Below, piece after piece: positions 36,234-48,150 of a stretch of 64,000 bases of DNA (positions are counted from its first letter, which is position 1; every line of letters starts with the position of its first letter). The DNA is taken from positions 18,657 to 82,656 of the forward strand of contig JAUCBJ010001475.1 in NCBI GenBank assembly GCA_032718475.1, given 5' to 3'. The notes beneath the pieces were generated by a model, which worked only from the letters and a program-made list of their open reading frames with translations, was not told where the DNA came from and searched no databases. Both the position numbers and the translations under genes were made by a program. This DNA is from Nemertoderma westbladi. Lineage: Eukaryota; Xenacoelomorpha; Nemertodermatida; Nemertodermatidae.

Positions 36234-39200
36234 CATACCGGCTGCTGAGATTGTAGTCCGACTACTAACTGGCCCTACTATACTATAGCCTTGCCAAAGT
36301 CTCCGGGCTGCTCCGAGAGCAGACCTTGTAACACATTGCCTTCCTAGCCGTATATTTATTTATAAGCAACCTTCCGTTATTGTGTAACCTGTTTATGTAT
36401 ATGTCCGTACTAATATATCCGGCGGTATAATATATATATCTTCCATTTTATCATTAATTGTAATGATGTGTTTTGTCTATATTTATTATACATTTACAGT
36501 TATATTTAAGAGTAAGATTATGGCATCATAGATTTATTTAATATTTTGATTAGTTGTTAACGTATATTATTATATATCTACTACCGATATATATATATTT
36601 AGTGAATTATTGTGTTAACCTCAGCATAATATTGGTGTGTCCTATAATACATTATACATATATATTTATTATTTATTGGTTTGAGGGCGCAAGAAAATAT
36701 TAATATTATTAGTTGGCCATTGTGTGACGTCATGCTTGTTACTTCATCATCATTTTGTGCTCGTGTTATTTTTAATCAGAATTTGCTTTGTTTATTTATC
36801 GTTTGATTTTGTTGCAGTAATTTTTTTATCCCTCACTCGGTTTGTTGACGCGATTGCATTTATAATATCGGCAATTTTTTGTTTGTTAATAATTTAGCTA
36901 TTCCTCAATATGCAATACGTGGTTTTTCAGGACTATTTCAGGCATCTGTCTAGAAGACAGTGACTTTAGTGACTTTACCACATTGTGTTACAGTACACGT
37001 AACGGTATTATTTTATACCGTAGGTCTATATTGACCGAAGTGCACATTGTCAATAACCCCACAAAATCCGTCGTTAAATGTTTGATTTTGATTGATTTCG
37101 TTTAAATTCCAATATATATATATTTTTTTTCACTAAATGTGCAATTTTTGTCTCGTATCTTATTGTTATTATTATAATAATTCTGTTCATTTTTTCCCGA
37201 CTAACAACAGTGGTTTTTGTTGCTTTCTAACATGCAATTTGTCTGTGAGTTACCCTTATTTATCCCCAAATTAAGACATTAATACAATTATGTAGGCTAA
37301 TTTGTGTGAAAATAAAATCTTTTTTTGTCTGTAGTAGTAGATGGTGTTATTGCAGTATTTAATCAAGTGGCCTACCTGCACCCTAGTTTGTACTGTATTT
37401 TGTTCAAGAATGTAATATTAGAGTTATTTTTTAATCACGTGGTATTTGGTCTTGTAAATACGGATTGTTATTTTCTAAGTTTAATCTAAGTAATACATAT
37501 TTAATCTTGATTTTTGTTGTCATTTTGATCTCATGGTGTTATTTATGTGTAGAAATTAATAGTTATGTTTTTTTTATTATTAAAATATATCCGTAGTAGC
37601 TAACAACATGACTGGGCACCACCAATCATTAAAAAAATAAACATGGGATTTCTTGTTTAGAGATAAAAGTTTTTTTACATTCATTTTCGATGTATTTGTG
37701 ATCAATTGATTACTGTCGGTTAATATATTATTTTTGAATATTTAACACGGTTTAGAAAAAGTTACCTCCTATATTTATTTTTTTTAGAATATAACCAGTC
37801 TATCAAGCAATCAATTTCTTGTTCGAATGATATAACTTATTTTAATTTAATATGATTTTCTTGTTGTGTTACGGTGTAGTAATTTATTTATCTGTCGTTT
37901 TCTTTATAAATCGTAGATATAGACTAAACTACTGCAATCTCTTGGAAGAGTGAATTTCTCGCAACTTAATCTCGTATGCAATCTTTAATACTATCATAAA
38001 ATAATAACTTATGCAATATTTAATCAATCGCTTAACCATTCCTATGGGCCAATAATATATAATTCGTGTATTTTGTGTTTTTGTTGTGTAATATGTTGTT
38101 ACAGAAACTATAATGGCCAATCAACATTAAGGATTGGAGCGAGCGTTGTACATTGTCAACAATCCATCACACAACCCTTGTGTATTTGTTGTTGCCGTTG
38201 TTTCTGCAGTATCCATCTAGGATATCGATAATCATGTCATAGACAACTCGTGCCGAGGATGCTTAGGAGTCTGGTTCACTGATCGTTCTATATACTGATT
38301 GGTGGGTGTCAGACTGAGTAAAAATAGTTGATATGCGACCCCGTATAGCTCAACTTTGGCTGTGAGAGGGTGAAACTCACCCTGCTATGTGATCACTTTC
38401 AGTTTAACTTGTTAAACTCGAAGAGTTGTTGTTTTGGCGTTGTGGTTTCTAACTGTTCTTGCAGTACCGATCTTTACCATTAATTTTTGCTGAGTTTATG
38501 TTTAGGTTATGGAGTCCCATTGCATAATTTGTAATCTGTAGCTTTCGTTCCGTCTTTATACAACTTTAAAACTGATTACATTTATTTTTCCTGGAGCTAT
38601 GCTGCCATACACATTTAGGCCCACAACTGTTTCTTTTTAAATGTTTAGATAGTTAGTATAGAGTATTACTTTGAGTTTGATACATTGCCTCTCGTTTGTG
38701 CATATATTTTATTTAGTGTTGCTTCTCTATGTATGCAACCTAAATGACTTAACTTATTGGGGTAGTGAATTTCGATATCGTTTCTTAAATTGCGTTTCAT
38801 AACGCCTTCCCACACTTTGTATAACTTTGATAAATAAGCGTCCTTGCTTAAATTTTTCCTTCTCTATATTTTTTCTCTCATCATTATAAGCAGTTTTGAC
38901 CTTTTTTTTGTTTTCTTTTTTTTTCAATATCAGCACAAAATTTGGTTTATCGTGCACTTCGTTAAACCGTATTTTTCTAAAAATGTTTTTTAACGAAAAG
39001 TCACACGACGCCACTCGTTGCACACCTAATTACCCCACACTAGCCAAAACGATGTTTTGCATACCTACCCTCTCATTGTGGAGTGCTATTTTGGAACAAA
39101 TTTTATTTTCCATGTTATTTAAGAATTCGGTGTTTGTTAAATTCAATCATGTACACAGTGAATCATGTTTAGTACTATTTTTAATATAACATATTATTAT

Positions 39201-39733
39201 GATTTTTGTTGGATATACAATTTACATTACTTGTTTAACCGTCTGGTGGACCTCTTTCTGTTAAAAAATCATGTTGTAACGACTTAGTTTTGTGTTAAGA
39301 ACTTAGTATCATTAATATTGATCGTATGTGCGTTTATATAGCTAAAACAAAACAATGCCTTTATAGACATTAAATAAACAAACTATCCATCATAAACATA
39401 TCCTTTTGTGATCATCACTGAAATTCGGGTTGCCATTGTTTCTTTATGAAAACCTCCTTAGCATAACAATATAAAATTAGATCGACCGTAATGGAAGAAG
39501 CGGAAACTGACTGGAAAGAAGCGGTCTCAAAATCATATTCCGTCGATTTAACAGTGGCAATAAAACAAATATTACAGGAATTTAGAGGTTAACATACTTA
39601 AAAAGTCCTAATCAAGGCGCTGTGTAGTATCATTACCGAAATGCCTTTCAAAATTATAATTTAGTCTTAATTGATTCTTCGAAAAGTTATTTATATCAGT
39701 TATTTTTTTATAGAATTATACAATGTAAGATAT
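36234..39733 (+). other. AT-rich region after NLK, possible long 3' UTR
   Basis: About 3.5 kb, T-rich on the + strand, without any recognisable coding sequence or repeat family. Candidate polyadenylation hexamers include AATAAA near 37310 and near 39373. How much belongs to the NLK transcript cannot be told. Confidence 0.4.
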
Positions 39734-40062
39734 GCCATGTAAAGAATACCAGACTTTCTGCCGTTATATTTCACTTTGCAGTTACCCCCATGTAAAGAAT
39801 ACCAGACTTTCTGCCGTTATATTTCACTTTGCAGTTACCCCCATGTGATGAATACCAGGTTTTAACCAAAAACACAGGTTACAGAAGGGCTCAATCTAAC
39901 CAAAACAATAAACGAATTGGTATATGTACAGGTTATAAGACAGAGATAAGCGCTATAAAACACTTAATAAAGATAAATTAAAAAAATTAAAAAATCTTCA
40001 TATATAAAATTCTAATAAAAAGTCGACCGAAAAGTGAAATCCTTTTATTCTTCATATGGGCG
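39734..40062 (+). mobile_element. MITE-like repeat family A, copy 3
   Basis: Same element as 480-756. Here the left terminal unit (CATGTAAAGAATACCAGACT onwards, about 58 bp) is present twice in full before a third partial copy, so the terminus has expanded in tandem. Ends ATTCTTCATATGGGCG. Confidence 0.85.
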
Positions 40063-41449
40063 AAGATATATTTAAATGCACATCTACCTACATACATCTA
40101 CATACGCCCTACTTTGTACCAAAAACCAGTATAGAAATAAGTGCACAATATGTATCTAACGGTAGGGTAGCGGTCAACACAAATATTGGTCTCAGTACTG
40201 CAAATCCTCTGTTTTTTGTATGCTATGTAAATGATATGATAAGTAGTATAGATCCCGATTTTAAACTCATTTTATATGCCGACGACAGTGCTCTTATTTT
40301 CTCTCATAAAGATCCTATCCATATTTCCCAAAAGTTAAGTGCAGTTCTAGAATCCTGTAATGAGTGGTTGGTTGATTATAAGCTATCCATTCACTACGGT
40401 AAGACTGAAAGTATTTTGTTTGGTTCCAAAAGAAAGTTAAAGAAGGTAACTAAGTTTGAAGTCCCTATTTATAGTAATGGACATAAGATTGGATAACTGT
40501 TTATCAGGAGAAAGTACAGTGAAAAATATTTTCTCGAAAGTTAACAGTAGGCTTAGGTTTCTATACAGAAATAAAAATAGTTTAAACACCGACTCCCGCA
40601 AGTTACTTTGCTCTTCTTTAATACAGTGTCACATGCACTATGCGTGCTCTTCTTGGTATGAAGGCTTAACCAAACAGCTTAAATGTAAATTACAAGTAGC
40701 TCAGAATAAAGTAGTACGATTTATTAAAGACTACAAACCTAGGCACCACCTAACTCCAGATGACTTTTCTGAATCTGGACTACTTAACTTAGATAGTAGA
40801 GTTAAGCAGCTACGCCTTAACCATGTGCATAAAGTGTATAATGGTAAATGTCCCAATTACCTAAAACAAAAATTCAACAGAGTACGCGATACACACTCTT
40901 ACAGTACCAGAGCTAGTGCTTCAAACTTATACCTCCCGAATTGTAAATCCTTTGAATCTGATACTTTCTTTTTTAACGGCATAAAAAATTGGAACGCTCT
41001 GCCTAATGAAATTAAAAACCTAAATAATCAACATTCTTTTAAATCTGCAGTTAAATCTCACCTCCGTGTGCAATGTAAAAATAGGTACAATAGTCTTACA
41101 GTAAGTTATTAGTTTATTAATTATTTACTATTTATACTGTAATTACGTTTTATATTAAATTGTTCTGTACAGTACATTACATCTTTATCGTTGAGTCGGA
41201 CATTGTCACGCTCTCGGTAAAGTTGTACATGTACATAGTGTAATTACGTTTTATATTGGTTTTAGGTTAGCGTAGTGTAATATTGTATTTGTAACCAAGT
41301 AACATAAGGGACCCCCTTGGAAATAAGCTGCAAAGCTTTAGGGGTAATCCTATATGTTATGTTGGACAATACCTTTATACCGGTACATTGTTTGGTGTAT
41401 TTGTTATTGTTTTTACATAATGTATAAATAAATCTATCTATCTATCTAA
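40063..41449 (+). pseudogene. second LINE type (Jockey/CR1-like), 5'-truncated reverse transcriptase
   Basis: The frame 40056-40496 encodes the RT end: GLSTANPLFFVCYVNDM, the catalytic LYADDSALIF box and DYKLSIHYGKTESILFGSKR. A frame shift near 40490 leads to 40456-41112, which holds the typical thumb/C-terminal part (YRNKNSLNTDSRKLLCSSLI, LQVAQNKVVRFIKDYKPRHH, WNALPNEIKNLNNQHSFKSA). The 3' sequence ends in a short (ATCT)n tail at about 41431-41448. The protein differs from the (TAG)n-tailed LINE family of this window. Confidence 0.88.
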
Positions 41450-41579
41450 ATCTGGAAGGTGGTACCCAGTTAGTGACAACCATACAAAAAATACAGATAT
41501 GGTTAATGATAAACCAATAGTAAATAATATACCATATTATTACTATACGGGAATGCAGTAACTAACAAAAAGTAACCTG
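41450..41579. other. short spacer with TTTTT pol III stop for tRNA-Val
   Basis: On the - strand the tRNA is followed after a few bases by GGTTACTTTTTG, a run of five T that can end pol III transcription. Confidence 0.6.
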
Positions 41580-41652
41580 TGGTTTCGCTGGGTCTCGAAC
41601 CCAGGACCTTCTGCGTGTTAGGCAGATGTGATAACCACTACACTACGAAACC
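41580..41652 (-). tRNA. tRNA-Val (anticodon AAC)
   Basis: 73-nt cloverleaf on the - strand. Acceptor stem GGTTTCG/CGAAACC (7 pairs), D arm within TAGTGTAGTGGTTATCAC, anticodon stem TCTGC/GCAGA with loop CTAACAC (anticodon AAC), variable AGGTC, T arm CTGGG-TTCGAGA-CCCAG, discriminator A. No intron and no encoded CCA, as expected for a eukaryotic gene. Confidence 0.97.
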
Positions 41653-42192
41653 AGGCGGAAGAACTACTTTCTATTAAGGTATACAACAAGAACAAGCCAA
41701 TTCGTTTGGTTGAGCTTTGTTAGTTTGGATGGGCCCATTTACAGGTTTAGATATCGATATTAACGATTTCCTAACCATCTGTGACTGCGGATTATTTGGT
41801 TCTGGCTATAGTGTCTAAGGTAATGCTGGAGAACCTATCTATGCCTACCACGTTTGGGTATAATTGATATATTTATTTATGATGTATATTATGCGTATTG
41901 CAATACTCCCATTATGATTGCTAAATACCTGCTTGGTGCCTATTAATTACAGAAGTGGCTACTGACCGAACCCTCTAAATACCGTTTATTGTCTTTCGTT
42001 TATTGTTTTCGTTCCCCCAATACGCTTCTGTAACCTGCTCCTTTACTAACCTGCTCCTTTAAATGATAATGGACCCGGTCAATGGGTCCGGTCAACGGGT
42101 CCGGTCAGTAGCCTTTGCCTATTAATTTAGGGGGGTCGAACGACTGGGAAAACGCTATATAGGCCTACTTAACTGCATAAACTTGCGTCATC
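41653..42192. other. intergenic; contains AGGAGCAGGTTACAG module
   Basis: No gene. The - strand copy of the shared module lies at 41985-42062: CGTTTATTGTTTTCGTT, then CTGTAACCTGCTCCTTT and a second AACCTGCTCCTTT. Confidence 0.6.
41985..42062 (-). repeat. AGGAGCAGGTTACAG repeat module
   Basis: Reverse-strand copy with the last part (AACCTGCTCCTTT) duplicated; no family A or B terminus is attached. Confidence 0.7.
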
Positions 42193-42229
42193 TGTGCAAT
42201 TTTGACGACAAACTGGCACAGCATTCGTA

Positions 42230-42990
42230 ATATACACCATGAACCGTAATATAGTGACATTTTCTGATGACACGGACCCCCCCCCCCCCCCCCCAGGTTT
42301 TTCTACAAATCTTTATCATATTGCTTAAAATTTGAAACACCACTAGTTCCACTCACCGTCGATGACCCCGTGAAGCCGGAATTTTCGATTTCGCCTTTAA
42401 ATTTCTTTAATAAGCTTTTTAAAAAAGTGTCTTTTGCGAAATCGCACCCTCCGTATCATGGCCATTCTTCAGATTAGTCGTAAAGTTGAGAAACAGCTGA
42501 GATATAGGCGTTCAAAGATTGCAAGAATTATCGTTCCCTGTAGGCCATTTATTCTATTTAATAAATACACAAAATTCTAAAACGTGTTATTTATCAGCGC
42601 AACGGGCAACAGCGGTATTCCTATCCAATATATCTATTACGTAGCTATTCATACTTAAACAAAATATAATAAATTCAGATATTACTTATTTATTATTATT
42701 TTGGAATCCTTGCAACGCAAGCTTTCTAATGATATGAAAAATTACGACCAATCTGAAGAATAGCCACGATACGGAGGGTGCGATTTCACAAAAAATATTT
42801 TTTTAAAACGCTTATTAAAAAAATTAAAGGCGAAATCGAAAATTCCGGCTTCATGGGGTCAACGACGGTGAGTTGAACTAGTTGTGTTTCAAATTTCAAG
42901 CAATGTGATAAAGATTTGTAGAAAAATCTGGGTGGGGGGTGGTCCGTGTCATCAGAAAATGACAATATATTACGGTTCATGGTGTATATA
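42230..42990. mobile_element. foldback element with about 255-bp inverted arms
   Basis: Left arm about 42230-42483, right arm about 42733-42990, reverse complements over nearly their whole length (for example ACACCATGAACCGTAATAT at the left and ATATTACGGTTCATGGTGT at the right; GGAGGGTGCGATTTC on the right against GAAATCGCACCCTCC on the left). The loop is about 250 bp and AT-rich. No transposase. GTAATAT on either side is a possible target duplication. The left arm has a C18 tract where the right arm has the mixed GGGTGGGGGGTGG. Confidence 0.88.
42277..42294. repeat. poly-C tract (C18)
   Basis: Located in the left arm of the foldback; the matching position in the right arm is shorter and interrupted by T. 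Confidence 0.95.
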
Positions 42991-43144
42991 TGTAATATAT
43001 ATAATGCAGCTGCAATGCAGCATGCCGATAGTAATAGTAGTAGTATAGCGTTGCCACTCGCCTGGTAGGCATCTGGTGAAAAATATCCAGACTTGAAAAT
43101 ATCACGAGTAAAAATATGGTGTGTTGAAAAATATCGCGAGATCG

Positions 43145-43834
43145 AAATAATTATTTATTACATGGGAAAAAAAGTAGAACATTTTTTTCATTATTCTCGA
43201 GGCATTTTATTTACCGAGCGTCAGCGAGGTTAATAAAGGCTCGAGAGAATATTGTTAAAAAACTGTTCTACTTTTTTTCCCATGTAATACGTAATTTTAT
43301 TCTTAAATTGGTACTTTTTTGTTGCTTAATTCTATAATAGAAGATAGAGCGACATAGTGCTACTGTACAAAATTTATTGAACTGTAGTATTTAATATTGC
43401 TTCCATAGTTACTGCTATTCATATTATTTAACTCTTCAAATCCTGATACTGCCTTACTCAATGTTAAAATAATTTAGTGTTCTCGAATATTTATTACGTA
43501 ACTAGAGAGCCGCTTAACAACATAAACCAATATTGGATATTGAATTCTGTGTTGGAGTTCGCCTTTCAGACACTAAAGTTGCAATAACTTTTGAGTGTGT
43601 CAATGGATTTGGCTCAAATTACTTGCAAACCTTTTCTACGTCGATGCTCTTTCAATATATGTAACAAAATTTAAGAAATTCCATCAAAAATATTTTACTT
43701 TACTTTTTTCGCCGGGAAAGAAAGTAAAATCAACGCAATCCAATGAGTTACTTTTTTTCCCTAGGGAAAAAAGTGAAACTTTTTCTCCCGATTTTGGGGT
43801 ATATTCGAGCGAAAAAGTAACAATTTTAGAATAA
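43145..43834 (+). repeat. dispersed repeat family C, copy 2
   Basis: About 690 bp, collinear with 22098-22777 and clearly similar throughout. The terminal hairpin is better preserved here (TTACATGGG, A-run, GTAGAAC ... GTTCTAC, T-run, CCCATGTAA). Open frames inside are not conserved between the copies. Confidence 0.85.
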
Positions 43835-45109
43835 AATATCTAAAACATCGAGAGTAAAATACTTTTTTTTATGTTAGCTAGTATTTTTACAAAAACTATG
43901 ATACTGTTCTTTATTGGATTATAAAAAAGAGGTCATGAATAAGGGAATTTTTTCAAAATGTTATGGAAATGTCAGGGAAAATTGAAACTGAATTAGAGTG
44001 GCAACCCTCCTTATGAGGTGTGCGGATCACGTTTCTGCATACAGTAGTACCGGTACATAACGCAATGATTTGTTTATTGATATGATTGTTTATTGATATG
44101 ATTGTTTATTGATATGATTGTTTATTGATATGATTGATATTATTGTTTATTGATATGTTTATTGATATGATTTGTATTTTTGCTTATGTTAGGAAGACAA
44201 ATATGTTTGGGTCACCGAATCGATGGCAGTGCTGTTGCAGGGTAATGCTTGGATTTATGACGAACAATATACAGTACTATCCGAATAACAGACTCTTCGA
44301 TAATAGATTCAAATACCAGGTAGAGTTCCTCCATACTCTACTGTTTGTACAGTACAGGTAGACCCCTACACACTTATAAGTCACTCACAGACAGATAATC
44401 AAGCTACCCCCTAATAACTATTATAGGCCTACGTTATTCTTTATAAAATATCACTTTATAGCGTTACGGGAGGAGTGATGTTGTGATGATGAAATAACAA
44501 AACCAAACGGAGGCCATCGTAAAAGCTTGTCAAATCGTAAAAGTTGAGAGATAATTATTAACAATAGCGAATCTAATTTTATTTATTTGTGGATAATTAT
44601 TTGTAACTATGAACTTAACTTTATAGAACAACTTTGTACCATGAAAGCATGAACTGTTAAATATAAATGTCGCCCTGGCGATTTCGTAGTGCGAAATACC
44701 ATATATTGAATACAAACAAAAATAAAATATATATAAAATATCCTATTGTGCACAAAGTACAATATCTTTAGATAATTCTAATCACAGCCCACGTTTGCTG
44801 TTCAATCATTTTCATACTACTATACTGTATAGCCTATGCTTATCTTAAATATTATGAGTTTTCTCTGTATTTATTGACTATTTATTAGTTATCTTTTGCC
44901 AGACAAATAATAACTCATTATATTTAAAGCTTGCAAACATGCAATACATACAGTAATATGCGGACATATTATTATTTTATATTGCAAAATATTCACCTTC
45001 TTTTCTTAGCTAAACTGGTAAATCAGTCTAGGTTTGCATCATTTGTAAAGTTTACGTGTTGAATTATTATTTATTTGTCTACAAAAAAGAAAAGTATTTA
45101 GGAAGGAAG
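43835..45109. other. intergenic region upstream of PRCP
   Basis: No gene recognised. Contains a 16-bp tandem repeat (44065-44165). The PRCP promoter should lie near its end; no clear TATA box or initiator can be assigned. Confidence 0.5.
44065..44165. repeat. 16-bp tandem repeat (ATTGTTTATTGATATG)
   Basis: About five to six copies of TTGTTTATTGATATGA with one internal deletion. Confidence 0.9.
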
Positions 45110-45522
45110 ATGCTACTTTATAATTCCCCGATCTACATTTTCTTCTGGGTTTTCGCCCTGTTTGAGTCATCAGAGGGAATTCGTATCAAATATGACACGA
45201 AACACTACAGAGTGAAGGTGGACCACTTCGGTTTCCATAACGACGACACATTTCTAATGCGCTACATGATCAGTCTCGACCAATGGAGACCAGGAGGTCC
45301 GATATTGTTCTACACTGGAAACGAGGGTAACATAACAGTGTTCGTAGAGAACACGGGGTTGCTATGGGAACTAGCACCGGAGTTCAACGCTATGGTTATA
45401 TTTGCGGAACACCGGTTTTATGGTGAATCTCGACCTTACGGTGAAGAATACAAGTCTCACCTGAATTATCTCACCGTGGAACAAGCTTTAGCAGACTATG
45501 CTTCCCTTCTAACTTATATAAG
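45110..45522 (+). CDS. PRCP: PRCP exon 1
   Basis: Starts at the first ATG of the frame (AGGAAGATGC) and ends ATATAAG before GTTTTT. Encodes the signal peptide and the N-terminal half of the alpha/beta-hydrolase fold up to LLTYI. The split Arg codon (AG|A) joins exon 2. Confidence 0.9.
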
Positions 45523-48150
45523 GTTTTTATAATTTGGTGTATAACATTATACTTTATTACTTTACAGTAGGCCTTCATTGTCCAAGCACAATTTATCCGA
45601 AGACCAAGTCGTGTATACTGTACTGTAGTCAGACAAATGTCAAGAGGGCGACACATTTTTGTACGTCGCAGAGCAGTCCGCTATCTCATACTGCGTGTGT
45701 AAATTCAAAGTTAGAAAATTTAGCGACAATACCACAGACATACGTACTAACTGTAGTTACGATCAAACAGGATAGACCGACAATGTTACATACTGTAGGC
45801 CTAGCCTAGCCATACTATGCTACAGTACTCTTTGTACTCCACAATGCTACTTATACAATGGTATATTGTGTACTGGTATATGGTATACTCTATATATGGT
45901 ATATACTGTATATGGTACTATATATATATATATATATGGTACTCTATACTCAGAATACTGGTGTTCGATTAGTACTGATGTAGCTTTAGCAGACTGTAGC
46001 TTTAGATATTACACTAGATTGCTATGGGGAGAGCCACGCAGTCAGGGCAAGCCTTACCGCACAATTATAAATTGTAAATAGGGCAAAATTTAATGTCCGT
46101 AATTTAATTCTCTAATCTTCTCAAATGCCTCTCGAACTTTTGACTCCAGATTAAATCGAACTTGTTTCGAACTTGCTCAAGTTCACCTGCAGCGCGACGC
46201 CCCACGAACGTGTACTTACTGTACAGTACAGTACACACATGTTCAAATGTACTGTAATAAACTAATAAAGTCAAGAGATTAAATTAAGTTTAATTGTACA
46301 GTTTATTACATTTTTCAAACATGAAATAAAACAGTACAATTGAAAGTAGTTACACATTTTATACTCTAAGTTATTTGAATATACTCTTATTTATTTAGAA
46401 AATAAATTTACAAATAGGGTTGGACTTTTGACGCAATCAATCAAAATTCATCCCCCTACAGGGGAAAATCGACGCAAATAAAAACTGATTACTCCCAAAA
46501 GAAAACTGTAAAAATTTAGGTCAGAATAACATGCCAATGTAACCTGCTCCTTTCCCTAAATTGATGATTTAGCATTAAGGCGGGATAATAATTCGCCGAG
46601 ATGGGATTTGCGTCAACCCCCCCCCCCCCCCCCCCCCCCCCTCTGTCTCTAAATTTCCGAATGGATTGTACGGTAACTACGTTATGTTGATTCATTTACA
46701 GATCCAGCATTCCAGGCGCGACCCACAGCCCTATAGTTAGCTTCGGAGGCTCGTACGGTGGCGTGCTATCCGCCTTCTTCCGGATAAAATACCCCCACAT
46801 AACAGCCGGAGCTCTCTCAGCCAGCGCCCCCGTGTGGCATCTACCGGGATGGGTGCCGTGCAACGCCTACTGGCGGGCAATGACGGAAGTCTACACCGAC
46901 GCGAACTCTCACTGCAGCACTAACATCCGACGCTCGTGGGACGAGCTAGACTCGTTCGGGAAGACACCCGTTGGTCGCTCGATTATCGATCAGATATTCC
47001 GACTGTGCACCCCGACTAAATCACCCGAGGGTGTCCAACACCTTAAAGGTTTCCTGTCTAACGCCTGGGGAAACACAGCGATGGCAAACTATCCCTACCC
47101 CGCCAACTTTGAAGCGCCTCTCCCGGCATGGCCGGTTAAAGCGATTTGCCGACATCTGTCAGCACCCAATTTGGACGGGGCCGACCTACTGAAGGCCGTA
47201 TTCAATGCGGTCTCCGTCTATTTTAACCACACCGGAGACGCAGGTAAAATATCATTCAGAGTTTTACTTTATCTCGAGTGTAAAGGTGGACTATAAATAA
47301 TGTAAAGGTATAAAATAATATAAACAATATTTAATATTAGCTCTACTTTACATAAAATAGGCCTACACTAGAATTGATGAACTAGAATTGATGATGAATA
47401 TGACTTTGGAGAGTAATTCTTCGGGTGTTTTTATGTGTGTGTAGTACTAATTTTGATTGCGTCGGAAGTTTTCCCCCTTTTCGCTATTATAATCCAATAA
47501 TTGTTGCTTCTAGGGATTTGTTTGAATACAACCAACAGCAACGGGATAGATACTGGTCATATTTGGGGTTACCAAGTATGTACGGAAAGAGTACAGGCCT
47601 GGTGTGCAGATGGTAAGACAGATATGATGCAACCATACCCTTACAGCTACAAAAAACAGGTTGGTACTGTATACCTACCCTAACCTTACAGGCTACAAAA
47701 AACAGGTTGTTATGTAACCCTACTATGCCCATACAGCTACCAAAAACAGTTCATTAATTTTTATATAATTATAGTCAATAAAAACAAGTAGAGTAGGCCT
47801 ACTGTAATACTGTAATATTTCATTTATTTCAGGTTGCAAATTGTTATAAAACCTGGGGTGTTAAACCCCGCCCGGAATGGCAAACCATTGCTTACGGAGG
47901 TCTAAACCTCAGCTCCTTTACCAACATTATATTCTCCAACGGTCTACTCGACCCCTGGCATGTCGGCGGGGTTCTACACAACGTCAGTGACACTGTCGTT
48001 GCCATGGTGATGCCACTGGGTGCCCATCATAACGACCTCCGGTACTCAAACAAGTTGGACCCGCCGCAGATAAAAGAAACTCGAGAGAAAGAGAAGGATA
48101 TCATAAAATCGTGGATTGCTGAACACTACCGGGAAAATAGGCGTCACTGA
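45110..48150 (+). CDS. PRCP: Lysosomal Pro-X carboxypeptidase (serine peptidase family S28), four exons
   Basis: Removes C-terminal residues following proline, in lysosomes or secreted. Exons 45110-45522, 46702-47243, 47514-47659, 47833-48150 sum to 1419 nt (472 aa), near the human length of about 496. An N-terminal hydrophobic stretch (IYIFFWVFALF) is a signal peptide. Catalytic triad candidates: Ser155 in FGGSYGG, Asp407 in NGLLDPW, His432 or 433 in GAHHNDL. The pattern LFYTGNEGN, FAEHRFYGESRPYG, PYPANFEAPLPAWPVKAICR and YQVCTERV fits S28. PRCP is preferred over the related DPP7 because of VDHFGF, the VPC after the Ser motif and IRRSWDEL. The stop codon lies in the first unit of a downstream minisatellite. 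The C-terminus therefore deserves a transcript check. Confidence 0.93.
46425..46645 (-). mobile_element. MITE-like repeat family B, copy 2 (PRCP intron 1)
   Basis: Reverse orientation to 11830-12055. Left GACGCAATCAATCAAAATTC and CAGGGGAAAATCGACGCAAA; ATGTAACCTGCTCCTTTCCC in the middle; right GAGATGGGATTTGCGTCAA running into a C25 tract where the other copies have the CCAGTTTCCCCC terminus. Confidence 0.75.
46617..46641. repeat. poly-C tract (C25)
   Basis: Homopolymer run that appears to be an expansion of the C-rich end of family B copy 2. Confidence 0.95.
46702..47243 (+). CDS. PRCP: PRCP exon 2 (catalytic serine)
   Basis: 542 nt; acceptor TTTACAG, donor GTAAAA. Encodes FGGSYGGVLSAFFRIKYPH, LSASAPVWHLPG and the helical lid region through NHTGDAG. 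Confidence 0.93.
47514..47659 (+). CDS. PRCP: PRCP exon 3
   Basis: 146 nt; acceptor CTTCTAG, donor GTTGGT. Encodes ICLNTTNSNGIDTGHIWGYQ, then VCTERVQAWCADGKTDMMQP. Short direct copies of its end (GCTACAAAAAACAGG, GCTACCAAAAACAG) recur in the following intron at about 47691 and 47736. Confidence 0.9.
47833..48150 (+). CDS. PRCP: PRCP exon 4 (catalytic Asp and His, stop)
   Basis: 318 nt; acceptor TATTTCAG. Encodes VANCYKTWGVKPRPEWQTIA, NGLLDPWHVGG, MPLGAHHNDLRYSNKLDPP and ends KSWIAEHYRENRRH. Confidence 0.92.
   Translation, partial: VANCYKTWGVKPRPEWQTIAYGGLNLSSFTNIIFSNGLLDPWHVGGVLHNVSDTVVAMVMPLGAHHNDLRYSNKLDPPQIKETREKEKDIIKSWIAEHYRENRRH

Larger units (their letters stand above)
42193..43050 (+). 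pseudogene. LINE (RTE-like) copy 5, 3' fragment split by a foldback insertion
   Basis: 42193-42228 matches the coding end of the (TAG)n LINE (GTGCAATTTTG, GGCACAGCATTC). The expected next sequence, AATGCAGCTGCAATGCAGCA and a TAG-rich tail, resumes only at 43001-43048. The gap is filled by the foldback element at 42230-42990. Confidence 0.8.
45523..46701. other. PRCP intron 1
   Basis: About 1.2 kb with TATA-type microsatellite around 45880-45945, MITE-like family B copy 2 (46425-46645) and a C25 tract. Confidence 0.85.

Noticed and set aside
45056-45109. Earlier PRCP start
   Set aside because: The frame is open, but the first ATG is at 45110 and is followed directly by the signal peptide.
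45110-48150. Dipeptidyl peptidase 7 as the identity of the S28 peptidase
   Set aside because: DPP7 shares the fold and motifs, but several segments (VDHFGF, VPC after the Ser motif, IRRSWDEL, LPAWPVKAIC) fit PRCP better.
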